This document shows positions 40,663 to 54,482 of a DNA stretch of 64,000 bases, one piece after another (positions within the stretch are counted from its first letter, which is position 1; each line of letters starts with the position of its first letter). The stretch is from contig JALIRH010000002.1 in NCBI GenBank assembly GCA_023055505.1, forward strand, positions 21,638,437 through 21,702,436, read 5' to 3'. Position numbers and translations under genes: made by a program. Under the pieces are notes generated by a model that was not told where the DNA came from, made no database searches, and saw only the letters and a list, made by a program, of their open reading frames with translations. The stretch comes from Callipepla californica brunnescens. Lineage: Eukaryota > Chordata > Aves > Galliformes > Odontophoridae.

Positions 40663-43600
40663 AGTTAAACCTTGTTTTCAGGGTCCATGTCAGCCCAAAG
40701 AAACCACATCATTTGACAAAAGCCAACATCACAGCTAAGAGGAAAATAACATACAAATAATTTAATTAAATATTTTCTTTATCCGAGTCTACAGTAATGT
40801 TCACACCAAAAAGGGAAAATATTGCTCTTTAAAATACTGTATTAGGTCTGGCCTCTGTGCTTTTTTTAACTTAGTGGACATTCAAGAAAAGTACTTCTGG
40901 AAGGGTGATGCTACTGGCTGTTGCAGTAGTGTCAAGATATGCTTACTGCAAAGGAAGGCTTCAAAATGTGGTGCTAAGTGTGGTTTTAGGCAGACATTGG
41001 AGATGAAGCTCTTTCCAGAGGGTTTTTTGCCCTGGCTGCACTGCTGTCAGCTTGGGCCCAGCTTGAGCCACTGGGGCAGTGGCAGTATGGGAGCGCTTGA
41101 AAAAGTTTCCAGGGATTGGTTCAGTGGTCATCCAAAACTTGATCACCAGTTCTTGCCATCAATCACAGAGCTCAATTAGTAATGACAACAGATTATAGCT
41201 AAAATGATGCTTATTATCATAAAAATATATTATTATTTTTTCAATTGAGAAAACAAAGACTTTTGAAATATGCATGGTTTTTTGTTTTTTTTTTTTGCTT
41301 TTAAGTAAAATCATGGAAATACCAAAATGTTTTCCCTAATTGCTTTTAACTACAGTTTAAAGCAGAATCATCCAACATCTGTGTGATTATCTTCAAGACA
41401 TTAATAATACTCCATTAGTAGCGTCTCCAATGCTTAGTGAGAGACTCCAGCTTTGAACTTTGGTGATGTATCATCATGATAGCGTACATTTATTGCAGAT
41501 AATGCAGAGGTAAAATGTATACAGATTAATGGAAGATCAGAACGATTATTTGTTTTCAACTAATTGTTTAGTTCATGTACTACATAACACAACAAATTCT
41601 CTGATAGTTGCATTGTTTATTCTTAAGGTTGTGTAATTTAGGTTTTCATACACTGCATCTGTCAAAGAGTTTAAGGGTTATGAGGGAGATTTAATTTTGT
41701 CAGCCTTGAAGATGAGGAAATAATGAAGCGTGTCCCCACAAGGTGATTAATTCTATATTCTGCAGTTGAAAGAATCCTAGTGTTTTGCAGGTTATATAAA
41801 TTACTACCAGATATGGACTGCATAACTGCAATTGTATAATATTCCAGGAAAATGGATGTTCAGAAAATGCAGAAGTGTTTCTAGTGAAAGTAAAATACTT
41901 TCATTTCTTTCAGAATGTGCTAAAAGATTCCTGTGGACACACTCTTAATATTACAGCAGTTTGTTCTTGTTTGTGCAGAAGCTTAAGACATAATTCATTA
42001 GTTGAATAGTGAATTACAACAAAAAGCTTGTGACAAACTTTGGCCATAGGCATTCTTACATAAAGCAGATTTCATTGAAATAGAAAAGTGGTTGAAAAAA
42101 ATAAATAAATGCGGATATTAAATTATATACATGGTTGGAGCAATGCTAATTCACAGAAGATGGAGGATAGATACTGGGTTCTCAGAGATTCATGAGTGAG
42201 TGTGCTTGTTTTTGGGAATCAGTAAAACCCTTCTTATCTCTAGTGCAGCAGCAGGAGGATATGTTCCTAGTGAAAACATACTTGGACACTTTACAGAAAT
42301 CTGCTGAAGATTGATTCTATTAAAGCTGAGCTTCATTTAAGTTAATTTTGGTTGTATACATAAGGAGTTCTAAGAATTGATTAGAAAGCCAAAAGAGAAT
42401 GAAATATATTACAACTGTAAAGTATCATTTAAATAATAAATTGATGCTTGTAGGAATTTAATCTTCTATTTGACAGTAATAGGAGTGCATACTTAACAGA
42501 AAAAGTGCATGATATGCTAAAATAAATCATGTTTTTCTAAATTGTTCTTTAAAATGAAGCAGTCCTCCTTATTTTTTAAATAGTAGTTTTTTGTTTTCAC
42601 ACAAGAAAGCCTTCATCTGAAGAAGATCCTTATCCTTAGACTTCAGGACCTGTTTTATCTAGGGCAGATTAATGGCACTACCATTTCATTTTCTTTTTGA
42701 CCATCTCAGTTCATAAGTTGATGATTTTCCTTTTTTAAACGTTGAAGAATAAAACCAAATAATAATAGAAAGGATACTTCACCGTATAAATAAATGATAG
42801 AAAATGATGTGCACTTGGTGTGCTCTTCAGGTAGAAAAAATGCAAATCAGGCAGGATCTTTTTTTGTCTGTCAACCTTATGCTCTCTGAGTAGGAGCTTG
42901 GGGTCCCATTGGTATTTTCACTCAGGTTTTGAACTACACTGCCTCTTTCATCAATATACTTAGACTGTGGGGGTTTTATATTTTATTTTCAAGTTGCAGC
43001 TATATGACTGTGTACTGATATTTGTCTTTGCATATAGAAAGCAAATTCCATGACCCTAGTGGGAGTGAGACAGTGAGTTCAACAAAGGAGCAAGGGGATT
43101 CAATGGGGAAGAGAGGCCAAGAAGTCTTGGTGGGATGATGGCGTGGGTCTAGAGGCATTGGAGAGCTCTTCAGTGAGCCATGTTCTATGCCAGGCAGAAA
43201 CTTTTAGTGGCATCCCATCAGCTACTCTTCTATCAAGGAGTCACTTTTCTCCCTTTTATCCAGATCCAGTCAGTCATCAAGTTCCTGAGGATAGTCAGGA
43301 AGCACCCTAATCTCTGTCATTCAGTGCGGGTGGCAGAGGGCTACAGCCCCTGCCACACAGGGAAGGCAGTGGGAGAACAGCTTGCAGCACCTTGTTGGGG
43401 CTTCTCTTAGCTTCTTCGAGGACCCTGAGTGTTTTACACCTGCTGAGCATGGACTTTGTGCATACACAGAGCTTGAAGATTTACCTCACAAGTTATGGGA
43501 TGCCTGGCATAAGGCAAGTCCTAGCTGCCTTTGTGTCTGCTGAGTGCAGTGTTAGGAAGATGTGCTGGATAGAAAAAGATGGCTGATGTTTGAAATTACA

Positions 43601-46596
43601 GCTGAAAGCTAAGCACATCCAGCTCCTGGGAATTCTTTTGGAGGCATCACTGAGTAGGATAACTTTGAAACTGAAAGCTGAGCATTTATTTTTCTTTGAG
43701 TTTGCCTCATGTCAGCCCCAGTTCTGCAGCAGTGGAAAGGTGTGAGGAGAGACACCACATCTGAGAGGGCAGTGAGCATACCAAGAGAAATGTAGTAGAC
43801 TTCTAGGTTTGCAGGAAACCCCCATGGCTTTATGAGCTTCAGGTACAGCAGTAAGCCTGGTGGCTACTAGTGCCAGAACTGAGACCTTAAGGTGGGATTC
43901 TATTTTCTTCATGTGGTTAATAACATCTAATTCATAGCTTTAGTAATCAACTAAGAGATATTTTATCTTCTTGAGATAAATTGAAGTGACCATTAGCTTG
44001 CAATGAGCTGACACCAGAAATGAGTCAGAAAGGATCTTGATCTGAGAACATTCCTGGAGGGTATGAGCATGTGTTCTCAAGCTTGCCACTTCTTTTCCTG
44101 GAAGGGCTTGCCCTAATTCAGTTCATAACACTTTGACTTTCTGCTTGATGTTGGTAACTTCTGAAAAGTTGCCAGGAGGCAGAAATGTCTGATTCCTGCC
44201 AAGCTCTGTACATTCTCAATAAAAATGTTATGTTTCTCAATAAGAAGGATGTTTGTGAAATTTCTGAGCGCAGTGATTATTCCATTCTCAGACCATGGGA
44301 GACAAGTCATTTTAACATAGAATAATTATTGACAATTATTATGTATGTATGTATGATCATTCATATTTATGATTTATTTGTTGTACTTTTATTGGAGTGA
44401 ATGAATGGAGCAATATTGACTAAAAAAAAAATTGGGGCTTTAAAAAGTTGATTGATCTAGCTACATTGTTACATTACCACTTCATACACTGATACACTAG
44501 CCTAATATTTGCCTCCCTGTGTTTTTCTTAGGTCTGCAGTGTGTTCAAAAAAAGCATGCCCAGGGCTGAAGAAATCATGAAACAATTTTGTGGTAGAAAT
44601 AGTTTTGCTGTGGTCATTTCTAATGAGGAGAGGCAATGAAGTAGGAGAGTAAAATGACTCAAAAGAAACTGCTTGGTTCTTCCAGAAGCTCCAAAGTGTT
44701 TAGAGTCTTATTGTAGCATCACCCGGAGCTGTAAGGAATAAAATTTACATTTAAAGCTCTCCTTGTTTTCTGGAATAAACACTACAGTGAGAGAAGTGGG
44801 ATAAAGCAAACTTTGTAATCCTTTGCATGTTTGACCTGTGAAAACACTGAATGAAAAACAGACTGTGCAGGAAATATGAAAGTAATTAATGCAAAACCAG
44901 GTCTTCACCTTTATTTTTGGCATATGTATCGAGTCTCTAACTTTGTAACTGTTTGAACCAGATCTTTGATTCTTCCTCTGTAAATGACCTCTCATCTTCC
45001 TCTAAAATCACATTTTGTAAGTCACCGTCTTATTTTCCTCTTAGAAGCGGGAACTTAAGACATCTTGCTGCCTGAGAGCTTTTCTTTTTATGAAATCCTG
45101 GTTGCCAGTGTCTGTGAGCAGATTTTCTTCCTGGGGTGGGCAGGCAGACCACTCCTATCTTGTCGTGAGAGGATACTTTCCAAAACTTATTTTCTGTTTT
45201 TGTGTGTCTGTGTGCCTTCTCTCTGAACTCTCTCAATAGTCATTTGAAAGCAGTTAAACAAAGTTCTCCAGCTGAGACCTATCAGGTTTGTTGTTGAACA
45301 GAATTCTTCTAGCACAGCATTGCTTTTAGAGAGGATCAAGTTCAGGGCAGATACAGACAGCAGCAACCTGGCAAACTGACAAAATCCATAGTCCTTAAGC
45401 TAAAAATATCCATTTCATTCTGAGTCTTTTGTACCTTCTTGTAATCTTTCATGGGAGAGTTTTTCTGTCTACTTTCCGGAATTTTAGAGATCTAATGTTT
45501 GCTGAGGCCTCCCTGAGAGTCCAGCAGTCCCAGCAAAAACCTCTGTTAAACATGCCTTGACAGAGAAGTGAGTCAGTGTGCTGGGTTATCCCCAGCTGAG
45601 CAAAGTGGCTGATGAAGTGTTGCCTCAGGAGCTGTCCAACCACTTCCGCACAATGCTGAAGAGAGAGGAGTTTTTAATAAGTCACTGCACGTTAAATCTT
45701 CCTATAGCAACCTATTACTCCTTTACTTCTGCTTCCTTCAATTTGCAATGTAAATTTATTCTTGTCAGTTTACATTAGTATATTCTTTTGTTTTGTATAC
45801 CTCATTTCAATCTTGACATTGCCCCTTTTACATTCCTAGAGAGTAATTGTATCTCATCTGACTTTGTTTTGCTGGGTTAATAATCTGTGTTTGTTGGCTC
45901 TTCTTATTTTCTTTCCCAGTCGTTCATTTAGTTCTTCTCAGCATCTTTTCCTGTGGTTGTAGACAAGGGGAATCAATCTGAAGTACAGCATTCCAAATCA
46001 GGGTTTACTGTTGGCAGTAGAGTCCATATTATCAGTACCAAATCTCTGTCATTTAATCAACTGTAGTTCCATGATTTTTTTCTACTAAAATCACCTGCGG
46101 TGTTGACATCTTTGATTAGGATCCACCATATAACAATTTAAAAAACATTTTTTTTTCTCTCCTTCTGATATTACTAAGCTAACTGGTATCAAAAGTTATT
46201 GTTATTAGTCCTGAAGTACAGTAGTTCATACATCATTCTATACATTCATTCTTATTCCTGCTACATTAGTCTTGAAGGATGGTCAGGATAATTATGGGCA
46301 CATCATAATAAAAGAAAAGGCATGTTCATGGCCATAAAAAACTTGTAAGCTTATTCAAAACTTGACACTACTTGATAGTATCAAGACTGAAGCTGAGGTA
46401 AATCAATAAGAATACAGCAAAACCAAGAAAGGCAAAAATACAGCATGATGGGATTAACACTTTTTCATTTTATTTGTTTGTTAGGTCGATGTGCAGCAGT
46501 GAGAATAGCTTATAAAATATTGGAAATAATCAAAAAGGATATACAGAATAAGGAGGGGATATTATCACTATATAAAGCCTTGTAGCACATGCACAT
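40663..46596. other. Intergenic, no recognised content
   Basis: About 5.9 kb of AT-rich DNA; a T-rich run near 41278-41296 and a short (GTAT)n near 44341-44355. No coding signal or identifiable transposon. Confidence 0.45.
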
Positions 46597-47044
46597 CGAA
46601 TCATAGAATCGTAGAATGGCTTGGGTTGGAGGGGAGCTTAACAATCATCCAGTTCCAGCCTCCTGCAATGGGCAGGGTTGCCACCAACCAGATCAGGCTA
46701 CCCAAGATCCCAGTCAGTCTGGCCTTGAATGCCTCTAGAGATGGAGTATCCACAACCTATCTGAGCAATCTGTTCCAGTATCTCACTACCCTCTGAGTAA
46801 AAGATTTCTTTCTAACATCCAACTGAAATCTACCCTCTTAGTTTAAAGCCATTCCCCCTTGTTCAGTCACTATCAGATGCTGTAAAAAGTTGGTCCCCCT
46901 CCTGCGTGTATGCTCCCTTCAATTACTGGAAGGCTGCAATGAGGTCTGCCCAGAGCCTTCTCTTCTCCAAGCCCAGCTCCCTCAACATTTCTTCATAGTA
47001 GAGGTGCTCCAGCCCCTCTGATCATCCCTGTGGCCCTCATCATG
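46597..47044 (-). mobile_element. CR1 LINE fragment, minus strand
   Basis: Antisense 3' end cgaatcatagaatcgtagaa, then ttgggttggaggggagctta and catccagttccagcctcctg, extending through the region read as aggtgctccagcccctctga. It abuts an opposite-strand CR1. Confidence 0.9.
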
Positions 47045-47403
47045 GGTTCTGAATGCAATTCTGGTTTCTGCTTACAAGGACAGTGGAATTAGAGAAGATG
47101 CAGACAGCTAAGACGAATAAGAAGATGGAGTATTTCCCTTATGAAGAGAAACTATAAAGCCTGACCCTCTTCAGATTGGAAACAAGAAATATGTGAAAGT
47201 TTGATTAAATTTTAGGAAATTGTCAGCTGTTGGTTTACCTGAATACAGAATTGCTTTCTAGAAAATTGCTCAATACTAGAAATAGAGAGAATTTAATGAA
47301 GCCAGTAAGAAGCCAATTTAAAACAGGTGAAACACTGTACTGGGCTGAAACTAGATGATCTTTGAGGTCCTTTTCAACCCTGGCCATTCTATGATTCTAT
47401 GAT
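47045..47403 (+). mobile_element. CR1 LINE fragment, plus strand
   Basis: Begins in degraded CR1 body (gttctgaatgcaattctgg) and ends in the 3' terminus actagatgatctttgaggtc, then ccattctatgattctatgat. With the preceding copy it forms an inverted pair. Confidence 0.8.
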
Positions 47404-50400
47404 ATATCTGTATTGTTCATTCTGAAAAGAATGTAGCAAGTTGCTAGTATTCCTCCCACCAAAAGCATAAAAAAAGTCACATATCTTCTATGTATTGATT
47501 TACTCCACTGCTCCTGGACTGAATTAGGTAATAGCTTGCCATTAGCTTGTAGTTCATCATCTGGTGGCATCTAATCAATAGATCAAGCAGTAGTTGCAGT
47601 TAGTCTTATTTCTACATCTCAATGCACAGATCAGAAGAGAGTATTGTTTATTTATCTTCAGCTTCTTCAAGCCTGATGCAAGAATTTCCATTCTTGATGT
47701 CAGCATGAATGCCAAAAGGTGCCCAGCCTGCTGTGCACCCTCTCTCTTCTGTAATTTTCCCATAAACACATTCAGACTTGTTCATTTCAAATTGTATTCT
47801 CAATTCCAATTTAATTTTAACCCACACTCAACTTTCCCTTTCTCCAGTCCCTTCTTTCTTTCCACATTTCATGCACACATTCTTTCTGATCTGACTGACT
47901 CGTTAAAAAATTTCTTCACTTGACTCTTTCCGAGGTGCCACCTGGGTTTCTCTGCCCATCTCTTTTGTGGAGTCCCTCTCACAGTCCTCTCTCTCATTAT
48001 TTCCCATACACCTCTACTTCAGATCTACAACTCCTTGTCCTTCCTTTCACAAAAACAATAGGCTTTCTCTTCATAAGGAGAAGCAGTTTTCCTCTGGACG
48101 GCTATTGCACTGAACTACTGGCACAAGTCTCAATCCATCCTATACTGTTCAATTATTGGGTTTATTTTTCTTTAATGCTTTGTTTAAAGAAACTGGTGCA
48201 CATACTACAGCAGCACCCCTGCAATCATAGTCCCTTGAATGTTCAGATCACTGGCAGATCTGATTAATGTATTCTGGTTTTCACTGTGAGGAAACCAGGC
48301 AGCTTCAAGTGTGAAACAGCCTCAGTTGTGTGCCTGATTTTGCCCAAGTTTAAAGTTCCAGAGTGGATATTCCAGCCCAAGGTGCCCCAGCTTGAAAACA
48401 GCCTAAAAGGAACACCCAGAATTTTGTTGTTTTATATTCATTATTTTTATGTATTTGAGCCCATGTCAGGCAAAACAGAGAAGAAAAACACATGGCTACA
48501 TTTGTGTTGTTTTCTAAATCCCTGCCTTGATAATGACACATTCAGGTGTAGTACACAATGCAAAGAAATAACGTTCCTAGAAATAACTGTATGGCACCTC
48601 ATTAGTGGTGTGAAACATAATCTGATTGGAAAAAAATACCAACAAAAATAAAAACAAATCAAAATGGAAAAGAAATATCGGATCTTATTTTGACATTTAC
48701 AACTTAAGAACTTCAGATTTGTGTTGGACAGGTCAGTATTGATCCAGCAGAAGGAGTATTTCACTGTGGAGCAAGTGAGATAAAATGTATTAGAAGAAAA
48801 CATGTGAATCATAGAAAATGACATTTGGACATACAAATGTGTAGTGTAGAGCAATATTTACTGAGGATATGTGAAATGAGTTTTGAAATGAGAGTAACAA
48901 CAAAAAAAAAGATGACATGAGAGGGATGCAGTGAAAAGAGGGAACTGAAGAACAGTGATTATGCTTGCTTTGGAATGGGATGCTGGCTAGTGGGAAAAAT
49001 AGTGGTTACAGCTGGATAAATGTCTCATTTTCAGATGAATTTTTCAGCTGGCATGATGACATAGACCACTTGTCAACAAGAGTCTTTTCTTGATTTGTAA
49101 CCTGGTCACCCATCCATTTCCAAACATGACTTCCTCTATACTATACATTTCTGAAATTGTGCCCCTCAAAACTGGAGAAGTCATTGGAATGATAAAGAAA
49201 AATGCAGAGTTCTTTCAAGAAGTAATAGTTTTGTTATCTTGTGTGAGTCAGCTTGTGTGGGAGTTGAAGAGCTTTGAAGCACATTTGTTAACTCTGTGCA
49301 GCTATTGAGGTTTAGGGTTTAAATTAATGCCTGTGAAAGTTGTCTCATCCAACTAGATCAATTTATTTAAAGTTTTTGGAACAAATGTATTCTTACAGTC
49401 TCTTTGGTATTGGGTTAAATTCCTTAGTGTAAAATGAATTGCTTATCAGATTTTGCACATTATGAAAGCTGTACCCAAAATGTTGCCAGGCTTGAGCCTA
49501 TTAATTGGTGGAATTTAATGCTGAATGCAGATGGCAAGCCTATTAATAAATGATGGGTGGGGAAGTACACACTGGTGCTTAGAAAAATACTGTATGTTGA
49601 ATGTACTGTATATTTTAAGATAAAACTGATTTTTGTCCCTGAGGAATTTTTTATATATACATGCAAATTAGACTTAATGTATAACGTAAAAGAAAAGGAC
49701 AACTGTGGCAGGATGAAATTGCTCACTTTTAGAGAAAAATAGAAATAGTCCCATTGAGAGAGTATTAAACAAAAGAGAAAGTGTAAGTATCCTGAGCTAT
49801 CCATGGCTGAAGAAATATATTTTAATCAAATACAGCATTTCTGTATCTAGTGTAACACTGAGAAGAGGCAGGCCTGTAATATCCAGATGTGTATTTCAGA
49901 GCCACTCTGGTCTCCTCAGAGTACTGGGGACTTTTATGATAGAGACAGCAGCAACAGCTTTACTTCTAGCTGTTTGAAAGGAAGCCTTTCCTTTCCAAAC
50001 GTCCTGCAGAAGTTAATCTGAGAGATGAAATGAATGAAACCAAACTAGTCAAATAGAATTTTTATAAAAATGATCCTGAAACCCACCAAATGTAATAAGC
50101 AGTAATATTATCAGTGAAAAAATCTGCAAGTTTGGCTAAAATAACTATAGACCATGGTCTGTTCAGCAGCACCACAGTTATTCTACTAGGAAAAACCTGC
50201 ATTTGAAAATAAATACTGCGTAATATATCATGGATAATAAACAGTTATGTCATGTCCTGTCCCCACTATCTGCCTAGTATTTTGTTTACCCTAGGAAATG
50301 ATAGCTGGCCCCTTAATTGTAATCTCTCTTCTGGAACTACTGCTGTCACTTGAACAAGCTTTGTCTTAGCTTGATAGGCAAAGATGTTTTTAGCTAACAC

Positions 50401-53234
50401 AGTGTGAAGTTACAGCTTTGTGAACAGCTTAACTAACGACTATACTTATTAGCCAGCAATTGGTCTAATTCATTTCTGTGATAAACGTATGGAAATTGTT
50501 ATTTTAATTATCCATTCTTCTACTTACTAAGATCTATGCTCACTTCTGAGACTTAAACTCAAACTTAAAGTCAAGCCATTGGTGTTAAAGACTTAAGACA
50601 AAGTGACCAGATATTGCTGTACAATACTGCCACTCATATCTTTCTGAGTACTGAGAATATGGCAGGCACCTTACAAAGCAATAACATCATCATCCTAAGA
50701 GCTGCATTCATGATGATATAAATGTCCATCGGATGCTAGAAAGCTGTATGTGAGGGATTGTATGATAACAATATGACAGCACGGGTACTCAACAAGATAC
50801 AAACACAGCAGCGCAGTTTCTTTCCATTACTTTTCTTGCCCTTGACTTCTCAAAAGAAAAATAAATGGAATTGAATATTTGATGTTGACTTGAATTGAAG
50901 GGAAATCCTGGAAGAAGAGCACTCTTAATATTATGCTGTTATAGGAAAACAGATAAGGGAATGTTAAAATTGCTTATGTACCTTCATCCTAAATGCCAAT
51001 GTGCAGATTTCAATGTTAATGTATATTATAAACATACAGTGAAGTTCTTACAACACTTAAGTTACCAGTCTCCCATTGGCATAAGCGTAGCTTGAATTTT
51101 ACTCATTTTCTTTGCTGGATTGAAATCTCTTAATCAAATCCAAATCACCTGTTTAAGACCCTGGGATAATCCATCAGGAATACCTTTGGTAGTTTGGGGC
51201 TTTAGTTTGTGCTGCTTTATGATCAGTCTTTTGTTATTTCCTGCACCTAATTATGCATTTTAATGAAGCTTTCTTCTGTAACTTTCATCTCCCAGAGAGA
51301 TGATAATTTTCACTTAGAATAATTTTAGAATTCTTTTAGTTGATTAGTATTCTTTTAGAATATACAATTTTTTTACACTATCAGTTGGAATGATCATTCT
51401 AGCATTTTATGCTTTTTCTAGCCCCCAAACCAACATGAATTTAACTAAGCCAGTTCTAAATAACACTGTTGGATACATAAATCTGTGACAATGTATCTGT
51501 CAATACTGACTGAAATCTTCATCTTATTTTTTTGTTTTGTTTTGTTTTTCACACAGAAGCTAACTTGTCAGCCTGATACCAGCAGTAGCTCTGGTTCATA
51601 TGGAAGTCACCACCCATGGTCTCTGCTTTCTAAGCAGGAAGGTCCCATGGTAGCAGTGATAAAATGGTCACGGTGGGGAAGATCTAGTGATGGTTAGGAG
51701 TGATATGCTTTTTGTTTATGCAAAAAGAACTGGAAATTATTTAGTGAAAACACTGTCAAACAGCTTAAAGATCCTCCCATGAATTTTTGACTTAGAGTTT
51801 CAGTGTTTCCAACTATTCTTTTTTTAATGCTTACCTCTTTGGCACAGCTAGAACTATGCATTTGATGGCAGGCACAGGTTGTGCTGTGGGTATCCCATGT
51901 TGTTTTAGGTCATGGGGTTAGATTGGAGTCTCTTAGGTCTTGGGGTTAGGCTGGAGTCTAACCTGGAGTTCTCTTGAGCTAGGTGGGAGACTGGAAGAGG
52001 GGATGATCGTAACAAATGCTGAGTAATTGAAAGCAATGACTGCATTTTCGTTGGGGAAGGCTGGAACAGCTGGAAGTGCTGACACACACCCTTTGTAATT
52101 CAACTGGGATTGTCAACCCTTTAATGGATTTTCATAATTGGAAGTGTATGAATAACATATATAAAAGGTGGTGATTTACCTTGCTTTTCTCCTCTTGTTT
52201 CCTGGAGTTTTATAGTATAGCTGTGTACAGTAGGTGGTGAGCAGTCTTCTCGTATGAAATATTAATAACTGATTTTAAAATTGTTTTGTTAAAAATAATC
52301 TTCTCCAATAAAGTGCAGAGATCGAGTGTACTCACTGGACTTCTTTTGTGTATTTCTGCAAAAGGTATTTTTATCTTGCTTGCTTAAGGAGATTAGATGT
52401 GGTAACAGGCATACACATGCCTACTGTGTTTGTGAAGGCATATAAATATATGCACCTTAGTGCCGTAATGCTCTGCCCGACTACTTTTATAATCTAATGA
52501 TCAATTTCTACCATATTTAATAAGTGGGTAGAAGTCTTATGGTCGCTGTGTTCTTATATTTTGGGTAAAAAATAGTAATCCTTACAGAGGAATGAAACTG
52601 TAGGACCTCACCAAAGGAAAGGCTGTGTCCTTAAAAGACATCAAAGAATTCTCACAGAAGGTTTTCCCATTATGATATAAATCAGTAGGGGATCTTTATG
52701 TCCACTGCTGAGAAAAAATACTCATTTACTTTACTTGGACAACTTTTGTCCTTTCTTTGTCTCAGAGGTATTATTGATTTGCTAATTTTAATGCCAACTT
52801 TAAAGAGACTGTTGAGGAAGCTTTGTTGTGACAGTTTTTTTTAATTTTGTTGATGGACAATGTATGAGTGTGAGTACAAATGAGATATCTGCTCTTCTCC
52901 CTTCAAAAGCATAGCTGATTTAACACCATTTGTATTCATGAAATTTATTCTGGAGACAAAAACAAACAAACAAACAATTTGTGTAAATAAACAGGGCTAC
53001 CTGGTATCTCATCTTCTCTCATAAGTGACCATAAAAACAGTGATAGAATGAGTGCAACAAAGAAGTCAATGTAGTTCTCACTTACCAAATTGGGAATTCA
53101 GAGTAACTCAAGAATTATGCTGGAGTGTCTGTGAAGAAAGATCTAAAGCGTGTGGAGAATTCTGTCACTTTACCACTAGTGTTCTCCTACCAATCACTCA
53201 TAATGGGAGAGGATACAAATAGAGCATAAAGTTC
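47404..53234. other. Intergenic, no recognised genes
   Basis: AT-rich. Overlapping open frames around 47594-48854 (up to 135 codons, both strands) show no recognisable domain. A 28-bp imperfect tandem duplication is at 51905-51960. No other identifiable content. Confidence 0.45.
51905..51960. repeat. 28-bp tandem duplication
   Basis: Units at 51905-51932 and 51933-51960 share ttaggtc-tggggttag-tggagtct and differ at four positions by eye. Confidence 0.8.
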
Positions 53235-54235
53235 TTTTTTCTCTGTACCCTGCCATCAGGTAGTTGGAGACAGCGGTAAGGTTCCCTGAGCCTTTTCTCC
53301 AAGCAGAACAAAGCCGAGTTTCTCAGCTTGTCCTCGTTATGTCTTCTGCTCTGACTACCTAGTTGGCCCTTCTTTGTCCGTGCTGCAGTATGTCTCTTTC
53401 TTGTACTTAGAATCTCCTACTAGACACAGTCCTCCAAATGTGATCTCACTAGTGCCAAACAGAGGAAGAACCACTTTACTCAACCTGCTGGCTACTCCTG
53501 CTAGAACAGACTATGTACGTGTTGGCCTTCTTTGCTGCAAGGACATACTGCTGAGGTGTTCAACCATCTACTTGCCAGGACACCTAGGTCCTTTTTGAGA
53601 AAACTGTACTGTTTTTTTTTATTTTAGCAGATGGTTCTCAGCTTATAGTGCTGCATGGGATTATTACATCTCTGTTGGGCATTTGGCTTCTTTGAATTTC
53701 ACGAGATTCCTGCCAGCCCTTTATTTAAATCTGTTGAAGTCTGTCTGCATGGCAGACCTGCAACCTATCAGCTACTCTGTTATCCTCTGTGCATTTACTG
53801 AGAGATTCTTCTAGGTCTTTAATAAATGCATCAAACAGTACTGGCCATAGTATCAATCCCTGAGGGATGCAACTAGTAATTAGCTTGTGGGTGTACTTTG
53901 TGAACTCAGCTCTTTGAGTCTGTCAGTCCAGACAATTTTCCATTCTCCTTATCAGCCACTCATCTAATCTATATTTTACCAGTTTGGCCATATGGACACC
54001 ATAGAAGACCATGGCAAAGACTGTGCTGAAGTTGACATAAAAAAACATCCCACTGCTTTCTCCTTGTCCACTGTACCAACCTTTTCATCACACAAAGCTA
54101 TCACGTTAGTCAGGCAGAAATTGCCTGTGGTAAATTCACACCGGCTGTTCCCAGTCATGTTCTTGTTCTTCATGGTTCTGAACATGTGTTTACATATTTG
54201 AACCGATTCTTTGTGTTGTTCAGAGTACATGTTAA
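53235..54235 (-). mobile_element. CR1 LINE internal fragment with reverse-transcriptase remnant
   Basis: About 1 kb, minus strand. It covers the tail region (agtactgg-cat, cctaggtcctttttga) and part of the reverse transcriptase. The minus strand around 54060-54170 encodes FTTGNFCLTNVIALCDEKVG and TVDKEKAV, recognisable as the CR1 box around GFTKGKSCLTNL. The following catalytic region is frameshifted, so it is dead. This is the longest CR1 copy here. It lacks the 3' terminus. Confidence 0.85.
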
Positions 54236-54370
54236 TTACAACCTCATGTTTTTTTCCTAATTAAATAGAATATGGTGAATCACTATTCAGAGGCGTTAGT
54301 ACACAAAAAAAGAAACCTTAAAGTATATTCTGTGTTGTATTAAGACACAATGTTTAGTATGATTGTTTAG
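54236..54370. other. Spacer between two CR1 fragments
   Basis: Short AT-rich stretch; nothing recognised. Confidence 0.4.
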
Positions 54371-54482
54371 ATGTTGTACTAAGGGACACGGTTTAATAGA
54401 GAAATAATATTGGTAAGCGGACGATTGGATTTTATGATCTTGGAGGTCTTTTCTAACCTTGTTGATTCTATGATTTTCTGAT
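54371..54482 (+). mobile_element. CR1 LINE 3' end, plus strand
   Basis: Reads gtactaagggacacggttta, then cggacgattggattttatga and gatcttggaggtcttttcta, ending gattctatgatt. About 110 bp. Confidence 0.85.

Noticed and set aside
48447..48854. 135-codon minus-strand open frame, with overlapping plus-strand frames
   Set aside because: Cys/Phe/Ser-rich translation typical of AT-rich noncoding DNA; no homology, promoter or splice context.
53976..54230. 84-codon open frame that looked like a gene
   Set aside because: It is the frameshifted reverse-transcriptase remnant of a minus-strand CR1 copy.
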